64,000 bases of DNA from Brevibacterium luteolum (GTDB lineage: Bacteria > Actinomycetota > Actinomycetes > Actinomycetales > Brevibacteriaceae). Within the stretch, counting starts at the first letter, position 1. Every line of letters begins with the position of its first letter. The translations under genes and the position numbers were made by a program. The notes under the pieces are model-generated. The model saw nothing but the letters and a program-made list of their open reading frames with translations. It made no database searches and was not told where the DNA came from. This document shows positions 53,591-61,976 of the stretch, in pieces. The DNA lies in NCBI RefSeq assembly GCF_013004595.1, contig NZ_JABEMC010000001.1, forward strand, positions 248,001 through 312,000, read 5' to 3'.

Positions 53591-54382
53591 ATGAGCGTGC
53601 TGGACCAGCTGCGCCGGCCCATCGAGAGCATCGAGGGTTTCGGCTTCACCGTCACCGGTGGAGTCGGGACCCTCGTCCTCGATCGGCCCGAGAAGCGCAA
53701 CGCCCTCTCCCGCCGGATGTGGAAGGCCCTGCCGGGGATCCTTGCGGCCATCGATGCTGCTGAGGAGATCGACGTCCTCATCCTCACGGGTGCTGGCGGG
53801 CACTTCTCGGCAGGCTCCGACATCCATGACCTCAATGTGCCGTTGGCGGACTTCTGGGAGACGAACTCCGCGGCCGAGGCGGCACTCGCCTCGGTCTCGA
53901 TTCCCACCATCGCCGCGATCGAGGGCAATTGTGTGGGCGGCGGCACCGAGCTTGCGGCTGCCTGCGATGTGCGGGTGGCAGCACCCGGCACCATCTACGG
54001 GGTGACAGCCGCGAAGCTCGGCCTCGTCTACCCGCCGGGGCCCACCAAGCGGCTGGCGGCGATCATCGGCGATGCATGGGCGAAGTACTTCCTGCTCACC
54101 GCCGAGATCATCGACTTCGACCAGGCCGTCAACCTCGGCTTCATCCACACCGTCTCCGACCACCCGCTGGAGACGGCCCGGGAGATCGCTGCGACGATCG
54201 CCAGCCGCTCGCCGCTGTCCCAGACCGGGGCCAAGCGAATCCTCTCAGGCGAGGTGCCCGACGTCTCTGACGGTTCGTGGCTGGCTGAGGCGTATGCCAC
54301 CGAGATCGTCGAAGGGCAGGAAGCGTTCTTCGCCAAGCGCCGGCCCGACTTCTCGTTCACCCGCCAGGACTGGCAGGACTGA
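53591..54382 (+). CDS. enoyl-CoA hydratase/isomerase-family protein
   Basis: 263 residues starting one base after the prpC stop, so it is part of the prp operon. The crotonase fold is clear: TLVLDRPEKRNALSRRMWKALPGIL, the first oxyanion segment GAGGHFSAGSDIHDL, and AIEGNCVGGGTELAAACDVRVAAPGTIYGVTAAKLGLVYPPG. The usual catalytic Glu in the second segment is less clear, so the exact reaction (hydration, isomerisation, decarboxylation) is uncertain. Its place suggests a role in supplying or handling propionyl-CoA or related acyl-CoAs. A strong terminator follows. Confidence 0.9.
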   Translation: MSVLDQLRRPIESIEGFGFTVTGGVGTLVLDRPEKRNALSRRMWKALPGILAAIDAAEEIDVLILTGAGGHFSAGSDIHDLNVPLADFWETNSAAEAALASVSIPTIAAIEGNCVGGGTELAAACDVRVAAPGTIYGVTAAKLGLVYPPGPTKRLAAIIGDAWAKYFLLTAEIIDFDQAVNLGFIHTVSDHPLETAREIAATIASRSPLSQTGAKRILSGEVPDVSDGSWLAEAYATEIVEGQEAFFAKRRPDFSFTRQDWQD

Positions 54383-54415
54383 CCCGCTCCCGAGGCGATT
54401 CTCCAGTCCCGGCCG

Positions 54416-54447
54416 ACGCCCCCGCATCCGTGCGGGGGCGTTCTTGT
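54416..54447 (+). terminator. terminator of the prp operon
   Basis: A perfect 11-bp stem, ACGCCCCCGCA-TCCG-TGCGGGGGCGT, is followed by TCTTGT. It lies 34 bases after the enoyl-CoA hydratase stop. Confidence 0.85.
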
Positions 54448-54463
54448 ATCTCCTCGCGTTGAA

Positions 54464-54489
54464 TGGTCTACTAGTTGAGTAGCTAACCA
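54464..54489. promoter_or_regulatory. GntR-type operator candidate upstream of the ABC operon
   Basis: The region contains CTACT-N5-AGTAG (54468-54482) flanked by TGGT and ACCA (54464-54467 and 54486-54489), a double dyad immediately before the gntR gene. TTGAAT at 54459-54464 may be the -35. Autoregulation by the YtrA-like repressor is the natural inference. Confidence 0.5.
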
Positions 54490-54502
54490 ATGAGGAAGAT
54501 CG

Positions 54503-54877
54503 ATGATCGAAGAAGGCCGCGCGCTGTTCCTGCAGATCGCAGAGAACATCGAGAACACCATCGTTGACGGCTCACTGGCTGAGGAGTCCCGGGCTCCGTC
54601 GACGAACGAGCTCGCCGCCTTCTACCGCGTCAACCCGGCCACCGCCGCCAAAGGGCTGACGGTGCTCGCCGACAAGGGCCTGCTGACCAAAAAGCGGGGG
54701 ATCGGCATGTTCGTCACCGCCGGCGCCCGCGAGAAGCTGCGGGCCGAACGCCGCGCAGTCTTCGCCGAGCGCTACGTTGAGCCGCTGATGGTCGAAGCCG
54801 CCACCATCGGGCTCAACGCCGGTGAGGTCATCGCCATGGTCAAGGACCGCGCAACGTCGGTCGGAGCCCAGGCATGA
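54503..54877 (+). CDS. GntR-family regulator (YtrA subfamily)
   Basis: 124 residues: only the winged HTH (about 5-75, GRALFLQIAENIENTIVDGSLAEESRAPSTNELAAFYRVNPATAAKGLTVLADKGLL) and a short C-terminal helix, the size and form of YtrA-type GntR proteins that control ABC transporter operons. Ribosome site GAGGAAG precedes ATG 54503, and the stop overlaps the ATPase start (ATGA). A dyad in front of the gene is the likely operator. Confidence 0.92.
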   Translation: MIEEGRALFLQIAENIENTIVDGSLAEESRAPSTNELAAFYRVNPATAAKGLTVLADKGLLTKKRGIGMFVTAGAREKLRAERRAVFAERYVEPLMVEAATIGLNAGEVIAMVKDRATSVGAQA

Positions 54878-55797
54878 ACCCCGTCGTCAGCGTCCGCGAC
54901 CTCGTCAAGACCTACCCGTCGGGCAATGCGCTCGACGGCGTGAGCTTCGACCTGGAACCCGGCGCCATCTACGGCTTCCTCGGCCGCAACGGCGCCGGCA
55001 AGTCGACGACCATGGCGATCCTCACCGGCCAGCTCTTCGCCACCTCGGGCACAGTGCGCGTCTTCTGCGAGAACCCCTATGAGAACCCGCGCGTGCTCGG
55101 CCGGATGTGCTTCGTGCGCGAGAACCAGAAGTACCCCGAATCGATGACCGCCGCCCAGGCGCTGCGCGCAGCCAGCCTCTTCTACCCCGGCTGGGACCAC
55201 GACTTCGCCGAGCGCCTCGTGGCCGACTTCCGGCTGCCGCTGAAAACGAAGGTCAAGAAGCTCTCGCGCGGCCAGCTCTCGGCTGTCGGCGTCATCATCG
55301 GGCTGTGCTCGCGGGCCGAGATCACCTTCTTCGACGAGCCCTACCTCGGACTCGACGCCGTGGCGCGGCGGATCTTCTACGACCGCCTCATCGCCGACTA
55401 CGCCGAGCACCCCCGCACGATCCTCATGTCCTCGCACCTCATCGACGAGATCGCCAACCTCATCGAGCGCGTCCTCGTCATCGATGCCGGCCGCATCATC
55501 ATGGACGAGACCGTCGAAGAGGCCACCTCGGCCGTCACACGCGCCTCAGGACCCACCGCCGCACTCGACCGGCTCGCCCGCGGCCACCGGGTGCTCCAGC
55601 GCAGGACCATGGGCAGTGCCGGCGCGCTCGTCTTCCACGGCATTCCCAATGAGTCCGAGTCGGACATGGCCGCCCAGTCCGGCGTGCGCCTCGAACCAGT
55701 CGGGCTGCAGGAGTCGATCGTCCACCGCACTGCGGCCGCCGCCACGGCGACCGGCCCCGAGCTGACCCCCTCCAGCATGGAAGGAGCGCTGTCATGA
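54874..55797 (+). CDS. ABC transporter ATP-binding protein
   Basis: 307 residues. Walker A GRNGAGKST is at 37-45 and Walker B with DEP at 154-156. The signature reads LSRGQ (130-134) instead of LSGGQ, a variation common in ABC-2-type systems. The C-terminal 80 residues form an extra domain. Four-base overlaps with gntR and the permease gene show a single operon. Systems with this order (YtrA-YtrB type) usually respond to cell-envelope stress or export peptides or antibiotics; the substrate here is unknown. Confidence 0.92.
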   Translation: MNPVVSVRDLVKTYPSGNALDGVSFDLEPGAIYGFLGRNGAGKSTTMAILTGQLFATSGTVRVFCENPYENPRVLGRMCFVRENQKYPESMTAAQALRAASLFYPGWDHDFAERLVADFRLPLKTKVKKLSRGQLSAVGVIIGLCSRAEITFFDEPYLGLDAVARRIFYDRLIADYAEHPRTILMSSHLIDEIANLIERVLVIDAGRIIMDETVEEATSAVTRASGPTAALDRLARGHRVLQRRTMGSAGALVFHGIPNESESDMAAQSGVRLEPVGLQESIVHRTAAAATATGPELTPSSMEGALS

Positions 55798-56489
55798 GCC
55801 AGACCGAGCGCATCGTCAATGTCATCCGCCTGCAGTTCGTCAACCGGCAGCCGTTCCTGTGGGTGCCGCTCATGGTCTTCGGCTTCGCCATTGCGCTGTC
55901 CCTCGTCATCTACGCGATCATCCCCGAATCCGGGCCCAAGTACGGCGGGGCGAGCCAAGCGCCGATGTGGTCGTTCCTCTTCGTCGGCGTGTCCGCGATG
56001 ACCCTGACCTTCCCGTTCTCCCAATCGGTGGGCCTGGCCCGCTGGGAGTTCTACCTCGGCAGCCTGGCAGCGGCGGCTGTCACCTCCGCCGTGCTGGCCA
56101 CGGCGCTCGTCATCCAGGGCGTCATCGAACAGGTCACCGACGGATACGGCATCAACGGCTTCGTCGCCTACCTGCCGTGGGTGTGGGAATCGGGCTGGTG
56201 GAGTGCGTGGCTGACGTTCTTCGTCTTCACGCTCATGGCCTTCGTCCTCGGCTTCTGGGGTGCGACCGTGTTCAAGCGGTGGGGGATGACGGTGCTCGTC
56301 GCCGTCCTCGGCAGCCTTGGTCTCGCTCTCGCCGCTGCGCTGCTCGTCATCTCCCGCCGCGAAGCCTGGGGTGAGGTCATCGCCTGGTTCGCCACCGCCG
56401 GCTCCCTGCAGCTGACCGGCTGGCTTGCGCTGCTGACCGCCGTCCTCGCCGGCCTGTCCTACCTCACCCTGCGCCGCGCGGTGCCCTGA
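55794..56489 (+). CDS. ABC transporter permease (six-helix membrane protein)
   Basis: 231 residues with six predicted membrane helices (about 20-42, 62-82, 92-118, 140-160, 168-190 and 203-222). No conserved motif beyond ABC-2-like topology; assignment rests on its four-base overlap with the ATPase gene and its topology. It is the last gene of the GntR-ABC operon; about 180 bases separate it from ppx. Confidence 0.8.
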   Translation: MSQTERIVNVIRLQFVNRQPFLWVPLMVFGFAIALSLVIYAIIPESGPKYGGASQAPMWSFLFVGVSAMTLTFPFSQSVGLARWEFYLGSLAAAAVTSAVLATALVIQGVIEQVTDGYGINGFVAYLPWVWESGWWSAWLTFFVFTLMAFVLGFWGATVFKRWGMTVLVAVLGSLGLALAAALLVISRREAWGEVIAWFATAGSLQLTGWLALLTAVLAGLSYLTLRRAVP

Positions 56490-56571
56490 GCATCCGCATC
56501 GACCCGGCCGCCCGCGCCGCCCACATCCGGGCCAGCGGGCGGCCGGCGGCACCGGTTCCGGCTCCGGTGCC

Positions 56572-56586
56572 CCGTGCCCGAGGCGG
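56572..56586 (-). repeat. dispersed repeat, intergenic copy upstream of ppx
   Basis: The minus strand reads CCGCCTCGGGCACGG, identical to bases 3-17 of the exact repeat. It lies between the ABC permease and ppx, outside coding DNA and on the opposite strand to most copies. Confidence 0.55.
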
Positions 56587-56668
56587 AACCCGCCTGCGCA
56601 GATGGGCAGGTCGCCTTGTGCGACGGACACCGGATGAGCCGAGGGCCATGTGACTGTAGGATGAACCC

Positions 56669-57646
56669 GTGCGCCTTGCAGTTCTCGATATCGGATCCAA
56701 CAGCATCCACCTCCTCGTCGTGGATGCCCACGTCGGTGCCCCGCCGATGCCGGCCACCTCGCATAAAGAGGTGCTGCGCCTAGCCGAGCACCTCAAAGAC
56801 GACGGATCGATCACCTCGTACGGCCAGCAGCGCCTCGTCGACTTCTGCAAGGAGTCGATCACCATCGCCGAAGAGCAGGGCTCCGAGCAGATCCTCGCCT
56901 TTGCCACCTCGGCGATCCGCAGCGCACCCAACGGCGATGAGACGATCGAACGGATCCACAGGGAATCCGGGCTCACCCTCAACGTCATGAGCGGGGAGGA
57001 GGAAGCCCGCATCACCTTCCTCGCCGCCCGCCGCTGGTTCGGCTGGTCAGCCGGCAACATCCTGCTCCTCGACATCGGCGGCGGCTCACTGGAGATCGCT
57101 GCCGGCACCGACGAATACCCCGACATCGCGCTCTCCCTGCCGCTGGGTGCTGGGCGCATGCACAGCCGGTTCCTCTCCGCCGACCAGCCCAGCGAGGACG
57201 ACATCGCCGCCCTGCGCCACCTCGCGCGCAAGGAGATCGGCCGGATCGCCGGTGACGTCAACCGCGTCGGCAAGCCGGAGAAGATCGTCGGCTCGTCGAA
57301 GACCTTCCGGTCCCTGGCCCGCATCGCCGGTGCCGCGCCGAGCGGCGACGGCATCTATGTGCCGCGCAAGCTGCAGCGCAAGGACATGCCCGGCATCATC
57401 GACACGCTGCTCTCGCGCACTCCCGCACAGCGCGCCGAGCTGCCCGGCGTCTCCGCGGCCCGCTCCGGGCAGGTGCTCGCCGGCGCGATCGTCGCGGATG
57501 TCGCGTTCACGATCTTCGGCATCGAATCGATGAAGATCAGCCCCTGGGCGCTGCGCGAGGGCATCATCATGCGCAAGCTGGACCTGCTCGACTCCTCGGA
57601 GTCCGTGTCCATTCCGCGCGGCCGCCCGCTCGCCCTCGACCTGTAG
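56669..57646 (+). CDS. Ppx/GppA phosphatase (exopolyphosphatase or pppGpp phosphohydrolase)
   Basis: 325 residues: a single ASKHA-type phosphatase domain without the C-terminal HD domain of E. coli Ppx. N-terminal phosphate loop LAVLDIGSNSIHLLVVDA, LAFATSAIRSAPNG, VMSGEEEARITFLAARRW and the second loop ILLLDIGGGSLEIAAG are all present. Actinobacterial short Ppx proteins hydrolyse polyphosphate ends and sometimes (p)ppGpp. GTG 56669 lies six bases after a TAGGAT -10 box, so a leaderless mRNA is predicted. It is followed by a sugar isomerase-like gene and proC, a conserved actinobacterial order. Confidence 0.9.
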   Translation: MRLAVLDIGSNSIHLLVVDAHVGAPPMPATSHKEVLRLAEHLKDDGSITSYGQQRLVDFCKESITIAEEQGSEQILAFATSAIRSAPNGDETIERIHRESGLTLNVMSGEEEARITFLAARRWFGWSAGNILLLDIGGGSLEIAAGTDEYPDIALSLPLGAGRMHSRFLSADQPSEDDIAALRHLARKEIGRIAGDVNRVGKPEKIVGSSKTFRSLARIAGAAPSGDGIYVPRKLQRKDMPGIIDTLLSRTPAQRAELPGVSAARSGQVLAGAIVADVAFTIFGIESMKISPWALREGIIMRKLDLLDSSESVSIPRGRPLALDL

Positions 57647-57668
57647 GCCGCGTACTAGACTGTTCGGT

Positions 57669-58598
57669 GTGACACCGAGAGCATCGCGACCCCGACGGAC
57701 GTTCCGCAAGGCGCTGACGACGCCGAACTCCGCGCGCGCGAACTCCCGCCGCCACCGCGAGTTCTTCGAACGCGTCCCGGTCTACGAGTTCGGCGTCAGA
57801 CACGTCTCCGACCACCCGATCCGGCTGGGCCTGTCGACCTCCTCGGTCTATCCGATGACGGTCACCACCTGCTTCGACACCGCCGCCCGCCTCGGCTACG
57901 AGGGCGTCGAGATCATGATCACCAACAGCGCCGAGACCCAGGACGTCGACTTCATCCGCTCCGAAGTGCAGCGCACCGGCCTGCCCGTGCTCTCGCTGCA
58001 CGCCCCGACCCTGCTGTTCATGCCGCGGGTGATGACGAGTGATCACTGGGAGAAGCTGCGCATCACCTGCCGGATCGCCGCCGAGGTCGGCGCCCGCTCA
58101 GTCGTCCTCCACCCGCCGTTCCGCTGGCAGGGCGACTACGCCCGCAACTTCGTCACCGGAGTGCGCGAGATCAGCGAGGAGACCGGCATCACCCTGGCCG
58201 TGGAGAACATGTACCCGTGGCGGGCCGGCATCCGCGAAGTCCAGGTCTACCTGCCCGACTGGAACCCGATCGGCTACGACTACGACGCCGTCACCTTCGA
58301 CTTCTCACACGCCGCGACCGCCGGGATGAACGCACTCGAAGCGGTCCAGGAGCTGTTCGGCCGGCTCCACCACATCCACCTGACCGACGGGGTCGGATCG
58401 CTCAAGGACGAACACCTCGTGCCCGGTCGCGGCCACATGCCCGTCGCCGAGGTGCTGCAGTACCTGGCCAAGGAGAACTGGTCCGGCGACGTCGTCGTCG
58501 AGGTCAACACCCGCTTCACCACCAGCTCCCGCAAGCGCGAGGAGATGCTCATCGAATCGCTCGAGTTCGCCAAGCGCCACCTCGGCCTGCGCGACTGA
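57669..58598 (+). CDS. sugar phosphate isomerase/epimerase-like TIM-barrel protein
   Basis: 309 residues. After a basic N-terminal 45 residues, the AP-endonuclease-2/xylose-isomerase-like barrel begins (IRLGLSTSSVYPMTVTTCFDTAARLGYEGVEIMI). Metal-ligand candidates lie in LHAPTLL, VVLHPPFRW, LAVENMYPW, FDFSHAA and HHIHLTDG. Function is unknown; the gene is regularly found between ppx and proC in actinobacteria. GTG 57669 lies seven bases after a TAGACT box, so it is probably leaderless with its own promoter in the ppx 3' flank. Confidence 0.85.
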   Translation: MTPRASRPRRTFRKALTTPNSARANSRRHREFFERVPVYEFGVRHVSDHPIRLGLSTSSVYPMTVTTCFDTAARLGYEGVEIMITNSAETQDVDFIRSEVQRTGLPVLSLHAPTLLFMPRVMTSDHWEKLRITCRIAAEVGARSVVLHPPFRWQGDYARNFVTGVREISEETGITLAVENMYPWRAGIREVQVYLPDWNPIGYDYDAVTFDFSHAATAGMNALEAVQELFGRLHHIHLTDGVGSLKDEHLVPGRGHMPVAEVLQYLAKENWSGDVVVEVNTRFTTSSRKREEMLIESLEFAKRHLGLRD

Positions 58599-58620
58599 AC
58601 CGAACCGACAGGAGGACGTC

Positions 58621-59436
58621 ATGACACTGGCATTCATCGGCACCGGATCGATGGGCACCGCCCTGCTGGCAGGAGTGATCGCCGGTGGCTGCGACCCGGC
58701 TGAGACCATCGCGACGACGAAGTCCGCCGACAGCGCCCGCAGGCTCGAACGCGAGCACGGGGTCCGCGCCCTGGCCCTTGATGACGATCCCGATGCCAAT
58801 CGCAGCGCTGCCGCCGAGGCGGACTGCGTTCTCCTCGGCGTCAAACCGTGGATGGTCAAGGACACCGCCGCCGAGGTGGGTGCTGCGATGGCAGCCGACG
58901 CGATCCTCGTGTCGATGGCCGCAGGCGTCACCCTCGACCAGCTGGCAGCCGCCTCCGGGCGCGAGGCGGTGGTGCGGATCATGCCGAACACGCCCTGCCA
59001 GATCGGCTGCGGGGTCATCTCACTGTCCCCGGCTGAGGCGGTCAGCCCGGACAGGGTCGAGACCCTGCGGCAGCTGCTGTCGGGTGCCGGTGATGTCGTG
59101 CCCCTTGACGAAGACCTGATCCCGGCGATGACCGGGATCTCCGGTTCGGGAGTCGCCTACTTCTTCCTGCTCGCCGAGGAGATGGTCAAGGCCGGCGTGG
59201 CGATGGGACTCGACGAGGAGACCGCTGCCGGCATGGTGGTGCGCACCGCTGAGGGCGCCGGCCGGCTGCTGGCGAAGCACCCGGACCCTGAAGCGCTGCG
59301 CACCGCGGTGACGAGCACCGGCGGGACGACCCACGCGGCGATCACGACCTTCCAGGACGCCGGATTCACCGGCCTCGTCGAACGCGCGGCCCAGGCTGCC
59401 GGGCAGCGGGCCATCGAGATGGCCGACGAGTACTGA
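58621..59436 (+). CDS. proC: pyrroline-5-carboxylate reductase
   Basis: 271 residues. It performs the last step of proline synthesis with NAD(P)H. The Rossmann motif FIGTGSMGTALLAG is N-terminal; VLLGVKPWMVKD, RIMPNTPCQIGCGV and the C-terminal signature GISGSGVAYFFLLAEEMVKAGVAMGLDEETA are standard. Ribosome site ACAGGAGG precedes ATG 58621. The final codons and stop (GCCGACGAGTACTGA) are repeated in tandem directly downstream, so each of the next two 15-base units ends with another in-frame TGA. Confidence 0.96.
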   Translation: MTLAFIGTGSMGTALLAGVIAGGCDPAETIATTKSADSARRLEREHGVRALALDDDPDANRSAAAEADCVLLGVKPWMVKDTAAEVGAAMAADAILVSMAAGVTLDQLAAASGREAVVRIMPNTPCQIGCGVISLSPAEAVSPDRVETLRQLLSGAGDVVPLDEDLIPAMTGISGSGVAYFFLLAEEMVKAGVAMGLDEETAAGMVVRTAEGAGRLLAKHPDPEALRTAVTSTGGTTHAAITTFQDAGFTGLVERAAQAAGQRAIEMADEY

Positions 59437-59476
59437 GCCGACGAGTACTGAGCCGGCGAGCACTGAGCCGGCGAGC
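59422..59476 (+). repeat. 15-bp tandem repeat duplicating the proC stop codon
   Basis: GCCGACGAGTACTGA at 59422-59436 (end of proC) is repeated exactly at 59437-59451, as GCCGGCGAGCACTGA at 59452-59466, and partly at 59467-59476. The unit length is a multiple of three, so all TGAs are in frame, forming triple stops. Confidence 0.85.
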
Positions 59477-59479
59477 CGG

Positions 59480-61150
59480 TCAGCCGGCGCGACCCTCCCG
59501 CTCGATGTGGCTGCGCGCGTGCGCGACTGCGGCATTGAGGTCGTCGAAGAGGTGCTTGGGGTGCCGCAGAGCCGCTGACAGCCCGCCGGTGCGGGCCAGC
59601 CGCTCATGGCGGGCCTGGATGCCCTTGACGAGCACCGTGATGCCGCGGCGCTCGAGTGTGGTGACGAGTTCGGTGATGACCCGAGCGCCGGTCGAGTCGA
59701 GCATCCGGATCTGCGACATCCGGAGGATGACGACCGAAACGTCCTCGATATCGGCCAGCTCGGTCAGCAGCCGGTCGCCGACACCGAAGAACAGCGCTCC
59801 GTCGAGCCGGAACAGGGCGATGCGTTCATCGCCGGGCTGCGCCGTGCCCGGCAGCTCCTCCCGCGTCGTCGTCGACTGCGCCGACAGGGTGCGCAGCGCG
59901 AAGAACGCGGTGGCGACGATGCCGATGCCGACCGCGATGATGAGATCGAAGGACACGGTGATGAGCGCGGTGAGCCAGAAGACGAGCGCATCGGCACGCG
60001 AGGCGCGGCACACCTCGGCGGCCACAGGCACATTCACCATCCGCACCGCCGTCAGCAGCAGCACCCCGGCCAGCGCGGCGAGCGGGATCTGGGAGACGAA
60101 GCGGGCGGCGAAGAGCACCACGCCGATGAGCACGAGGGCGTGGACGATGGCCGCCAGTCGCGTCTGTGCACCGGATCGGATGTTGACGGCCGTGCGCGCG
60201 ATCGCACCGGTGGCTGGCATGCCGCCGAAGAACCCGGCGCCGATCGACGCCAGCCCTTGGCCGACGAGCTCCCGGTCGCCGTTGTAGTGCCCGACCGGGC
60301 TGAGTGTCGACGCGACGCGGGCCGAGAGCAGCGACTCGATCGCCGCCAGTGCTGCGACCGTGAGCGCCGGACCGGACAGGGCGGCGATGAGGTGAAGATC
60401 GAAGGCCGGCAGATGCGGCAGCGGCAGCGTCTCGGGCAGGGCGCCGATTCGCTCGAGCGGAGCATCGAGCCAGGCGGCGAGCAGCGCGGCAACGATGATC
60501 CCGATGATCGAGCCGGGCAGCTGCGGGTGGATGAGCGGGGCCAGCAGCATGATGCCGATGACAAGTCCCACGGTGCCCAGCGTCCAGCCGAGCTGCGGCC
60601 AGCTGGCCCCGGCAGCGGCCTGCACGGCATGGACGACGGCGTTGCGGGACTGCCCGGTGTCACTGCCGAGGGCAGCCGGGATCTGCTGGAAGAAGATGAT
60701 CGTCGCAATCCCGAGCGTGAAGCCCTCGATGACGGGAAACGGGATGAACGCGACGCTACGGCCCAGCCGCAGCAGCCCGGCGAAAACGACGAGGACACCG
60801 GCCATGAGGGCGACGACCGGGATCGCGGCAGGACCGTGGGCAGCGGCGATCGGGGCGAGCACGACGACCATCGCACCGGTCGGCCCGGACACCTGCACAT
60901 GCGAACCGCCGAAGACCGCGGCGATGAGACCGGCGACGATCGCCGTGACGAGGCCGGCCTCGGCGCTGAGCCCTGAGGAGATCGCGAATGCCAGTGCCAA
61001 CGGCAGCGCGACGATGCCGACGGTGAGACCGGCGAGCAGATCCCGCCGCCACGTCTGCGGCAGCCGCCGGTAGTCCGCGGCATTGGGCAGCAGTGAGGCG
61101 CGCGGCAGCAGCGCGCGCAGGCGGCTGGGCTCAGGCGGCACAGGCACCAT
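59480..61150 (-). CDS. SulP-family (SLC26) anion transporter with STAS domain
   Basis: 556 residues. The membrane domain of about 12-14 helices begins LPQTWRRDLLAGLTVGIVALPLALAFAISSGLSAEAGLVTAIVAGLIAAVFGGSHVQVSGPTGAM, the typical SulP entry; FGGMPATGAIARTAVNIRSGAQTRLAAIVHA is another family block. A STAS domain occupies about 430-545 (DVSVVILRMSQIRMLDSTGARVITEL). Members carry sulfate, bicarbonate or dicarboxylates; the substrate cannot be read. ATG 61150 follows a GGAGG ribosome site; 26 more in-frame codons upstream are unlikely. It converges with proC. Confidence 0.93.
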   Translation of the reverse strand: MVPVPPEPSRLRALLPRASLLPNAADYRRLPQTWRRDLLAGLTVGIVALPLALAFAISSGLSAEAGLVTAIVAGLIAAVFGGSHVQVSGPTGAMVVVLAPIAAAHGPAAIPVVALMAGVLVVFAGLLRLGRSVAFIPFPVIEGFTLGIATIIFFQQIPAALGSDTGQSRNAVVHAVQAAAGASWPQLGWTLGTVGLVIGIMLLAPLIHPQLPGSIIGIIVAALLAAWLDAPLERIGALPETLPLPHLPAFDLHLIAALSGPALTVAALAAIESLLSARVASTLSPVGHYNGDRELVGQGLASIGAGFFGGMPATGAIARTAVNIRSGAQTRLAAIVHALVLIGVVLFAARFVSQIPLAALAGVLLLTAVRMVNVPVAAEVCRASRADALVFWLTALITVSFDLIIAVGIGIVATAFFALRTLSAQSTTTREELPGTAQPGDERIALFRLDGALFFGVGDRLLTELADIEDVSVVILRMSQIRMLDSTGARVITELVTTLERRGITVLVKGIQARHERLARTGGLSAALRHPKHLFDDLNAAVAHARSHIEREGRAG

Positions 61151-61298
61151 CACACCTCCGGCAGTCGACACGGGTCCCCACAGCGACCCGCTGGGGGCAG
61201 CGGCCCGCTGGGGGCCGAGCATCCTCATCCAAGCATGCCTGCGGCCGCGGCGGGGGCAGTGTCAGGAAGCTGAGACCGCCGGGCTCAGCGCGTGGGGT

Positions 61299-61976
61299 TC
61301 AGGGGCGGCCGGCGAAGCGGCCGAGCAGCTCGACGTGACCGGCGACGATGAGGACATCCTGGCTGCCGACGCGGGAGGACGGCTCCGCGTAGGTGAAGTC
61401 CCGGCCGGGGCTCTTGATGCCGACGACGGTGACGCCGTAGGTGTCGCGGATGCCGGATTCGGCGAGCGTGAAGCCCTGCACCTCCTTCGGCGGGCGCATC
61501 TTGACAACCGCGAAGTGGCCGTCGTCGAACTCGATGTAGTCGAGCATCTGCGAGGACACGAGGTGGGCCACGCGCGCTCCGGCCTCGGATTCGGGAAACA
61601 GCACATGCTCAGCGCCGATGCGGCGCAGGATCTTGCCGTGGGAGTTCGAGATCGCCTTCGCCCACACCTGGTCGATGCCGAGGTCGACGAGGTTGGCCGT
61701 CGAGAGCACACTTGCCTCGATTGAGGTGCCGATGCCGACGACCGCGGTCGAGAAGTCCTGGACACCCAGCTGGCGCAGCGCTTCGATGTTCGTCGCATCC
61801 GCCTCGACGACGTGGGTGAGCCGGCCGGACCACTCCTGGACCATCTCCGCATTTCGCTCGACAGCCATCACCTCGCGGCCGAGCCTGATGAGGTTCTCAG
61901 CCGTCGAAGCGCCGAAGCGGCCGAGGCCGATGACGAGGATCGCATCGTTCGCGGGTTTTCCCGACTGCTTAGCCAA
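61299..61976 (-). CDS. trkA: TrkA-family potassium uptake regulatory subunit (KtrA-like)
   Basis: 225 residues. The RCK-N domain binds NAD or ATP (AILVIGLGRFGASTAENLIRLGREVMAVERN, GxGxxG) and an RCK-C domain follows (about 140-220). It gates the TrkH/KtrB channel encoded upstream. TTG 61976 is chosen because GGAGAGG lies just before it and it overlaps the trkH stop; the frame stays open further upstream but inside trkH. Use of TTG is uncommon in this window. Confidence 0.9.
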   Translation of the reverse strand: MAKQSGKPANDAILVIGLGRFGASTAENLIRLGREVMAVERNAEMVQEWSGRLTHVVEADATNIEALRQLGVQDFSTAVVGIGTSIEASVLSTANLVDLGIDQVWAKAISNSHGKILRRIGAEHVLFPESEAGARVAHLVSSQMLDYIEFDDGHFAVVKMRPPKEVQGFTLAESGIRDTYGVTVVGIKSPGRDFTYAEPSSRVGSQDVLIVAGHVELLGRFAGRP

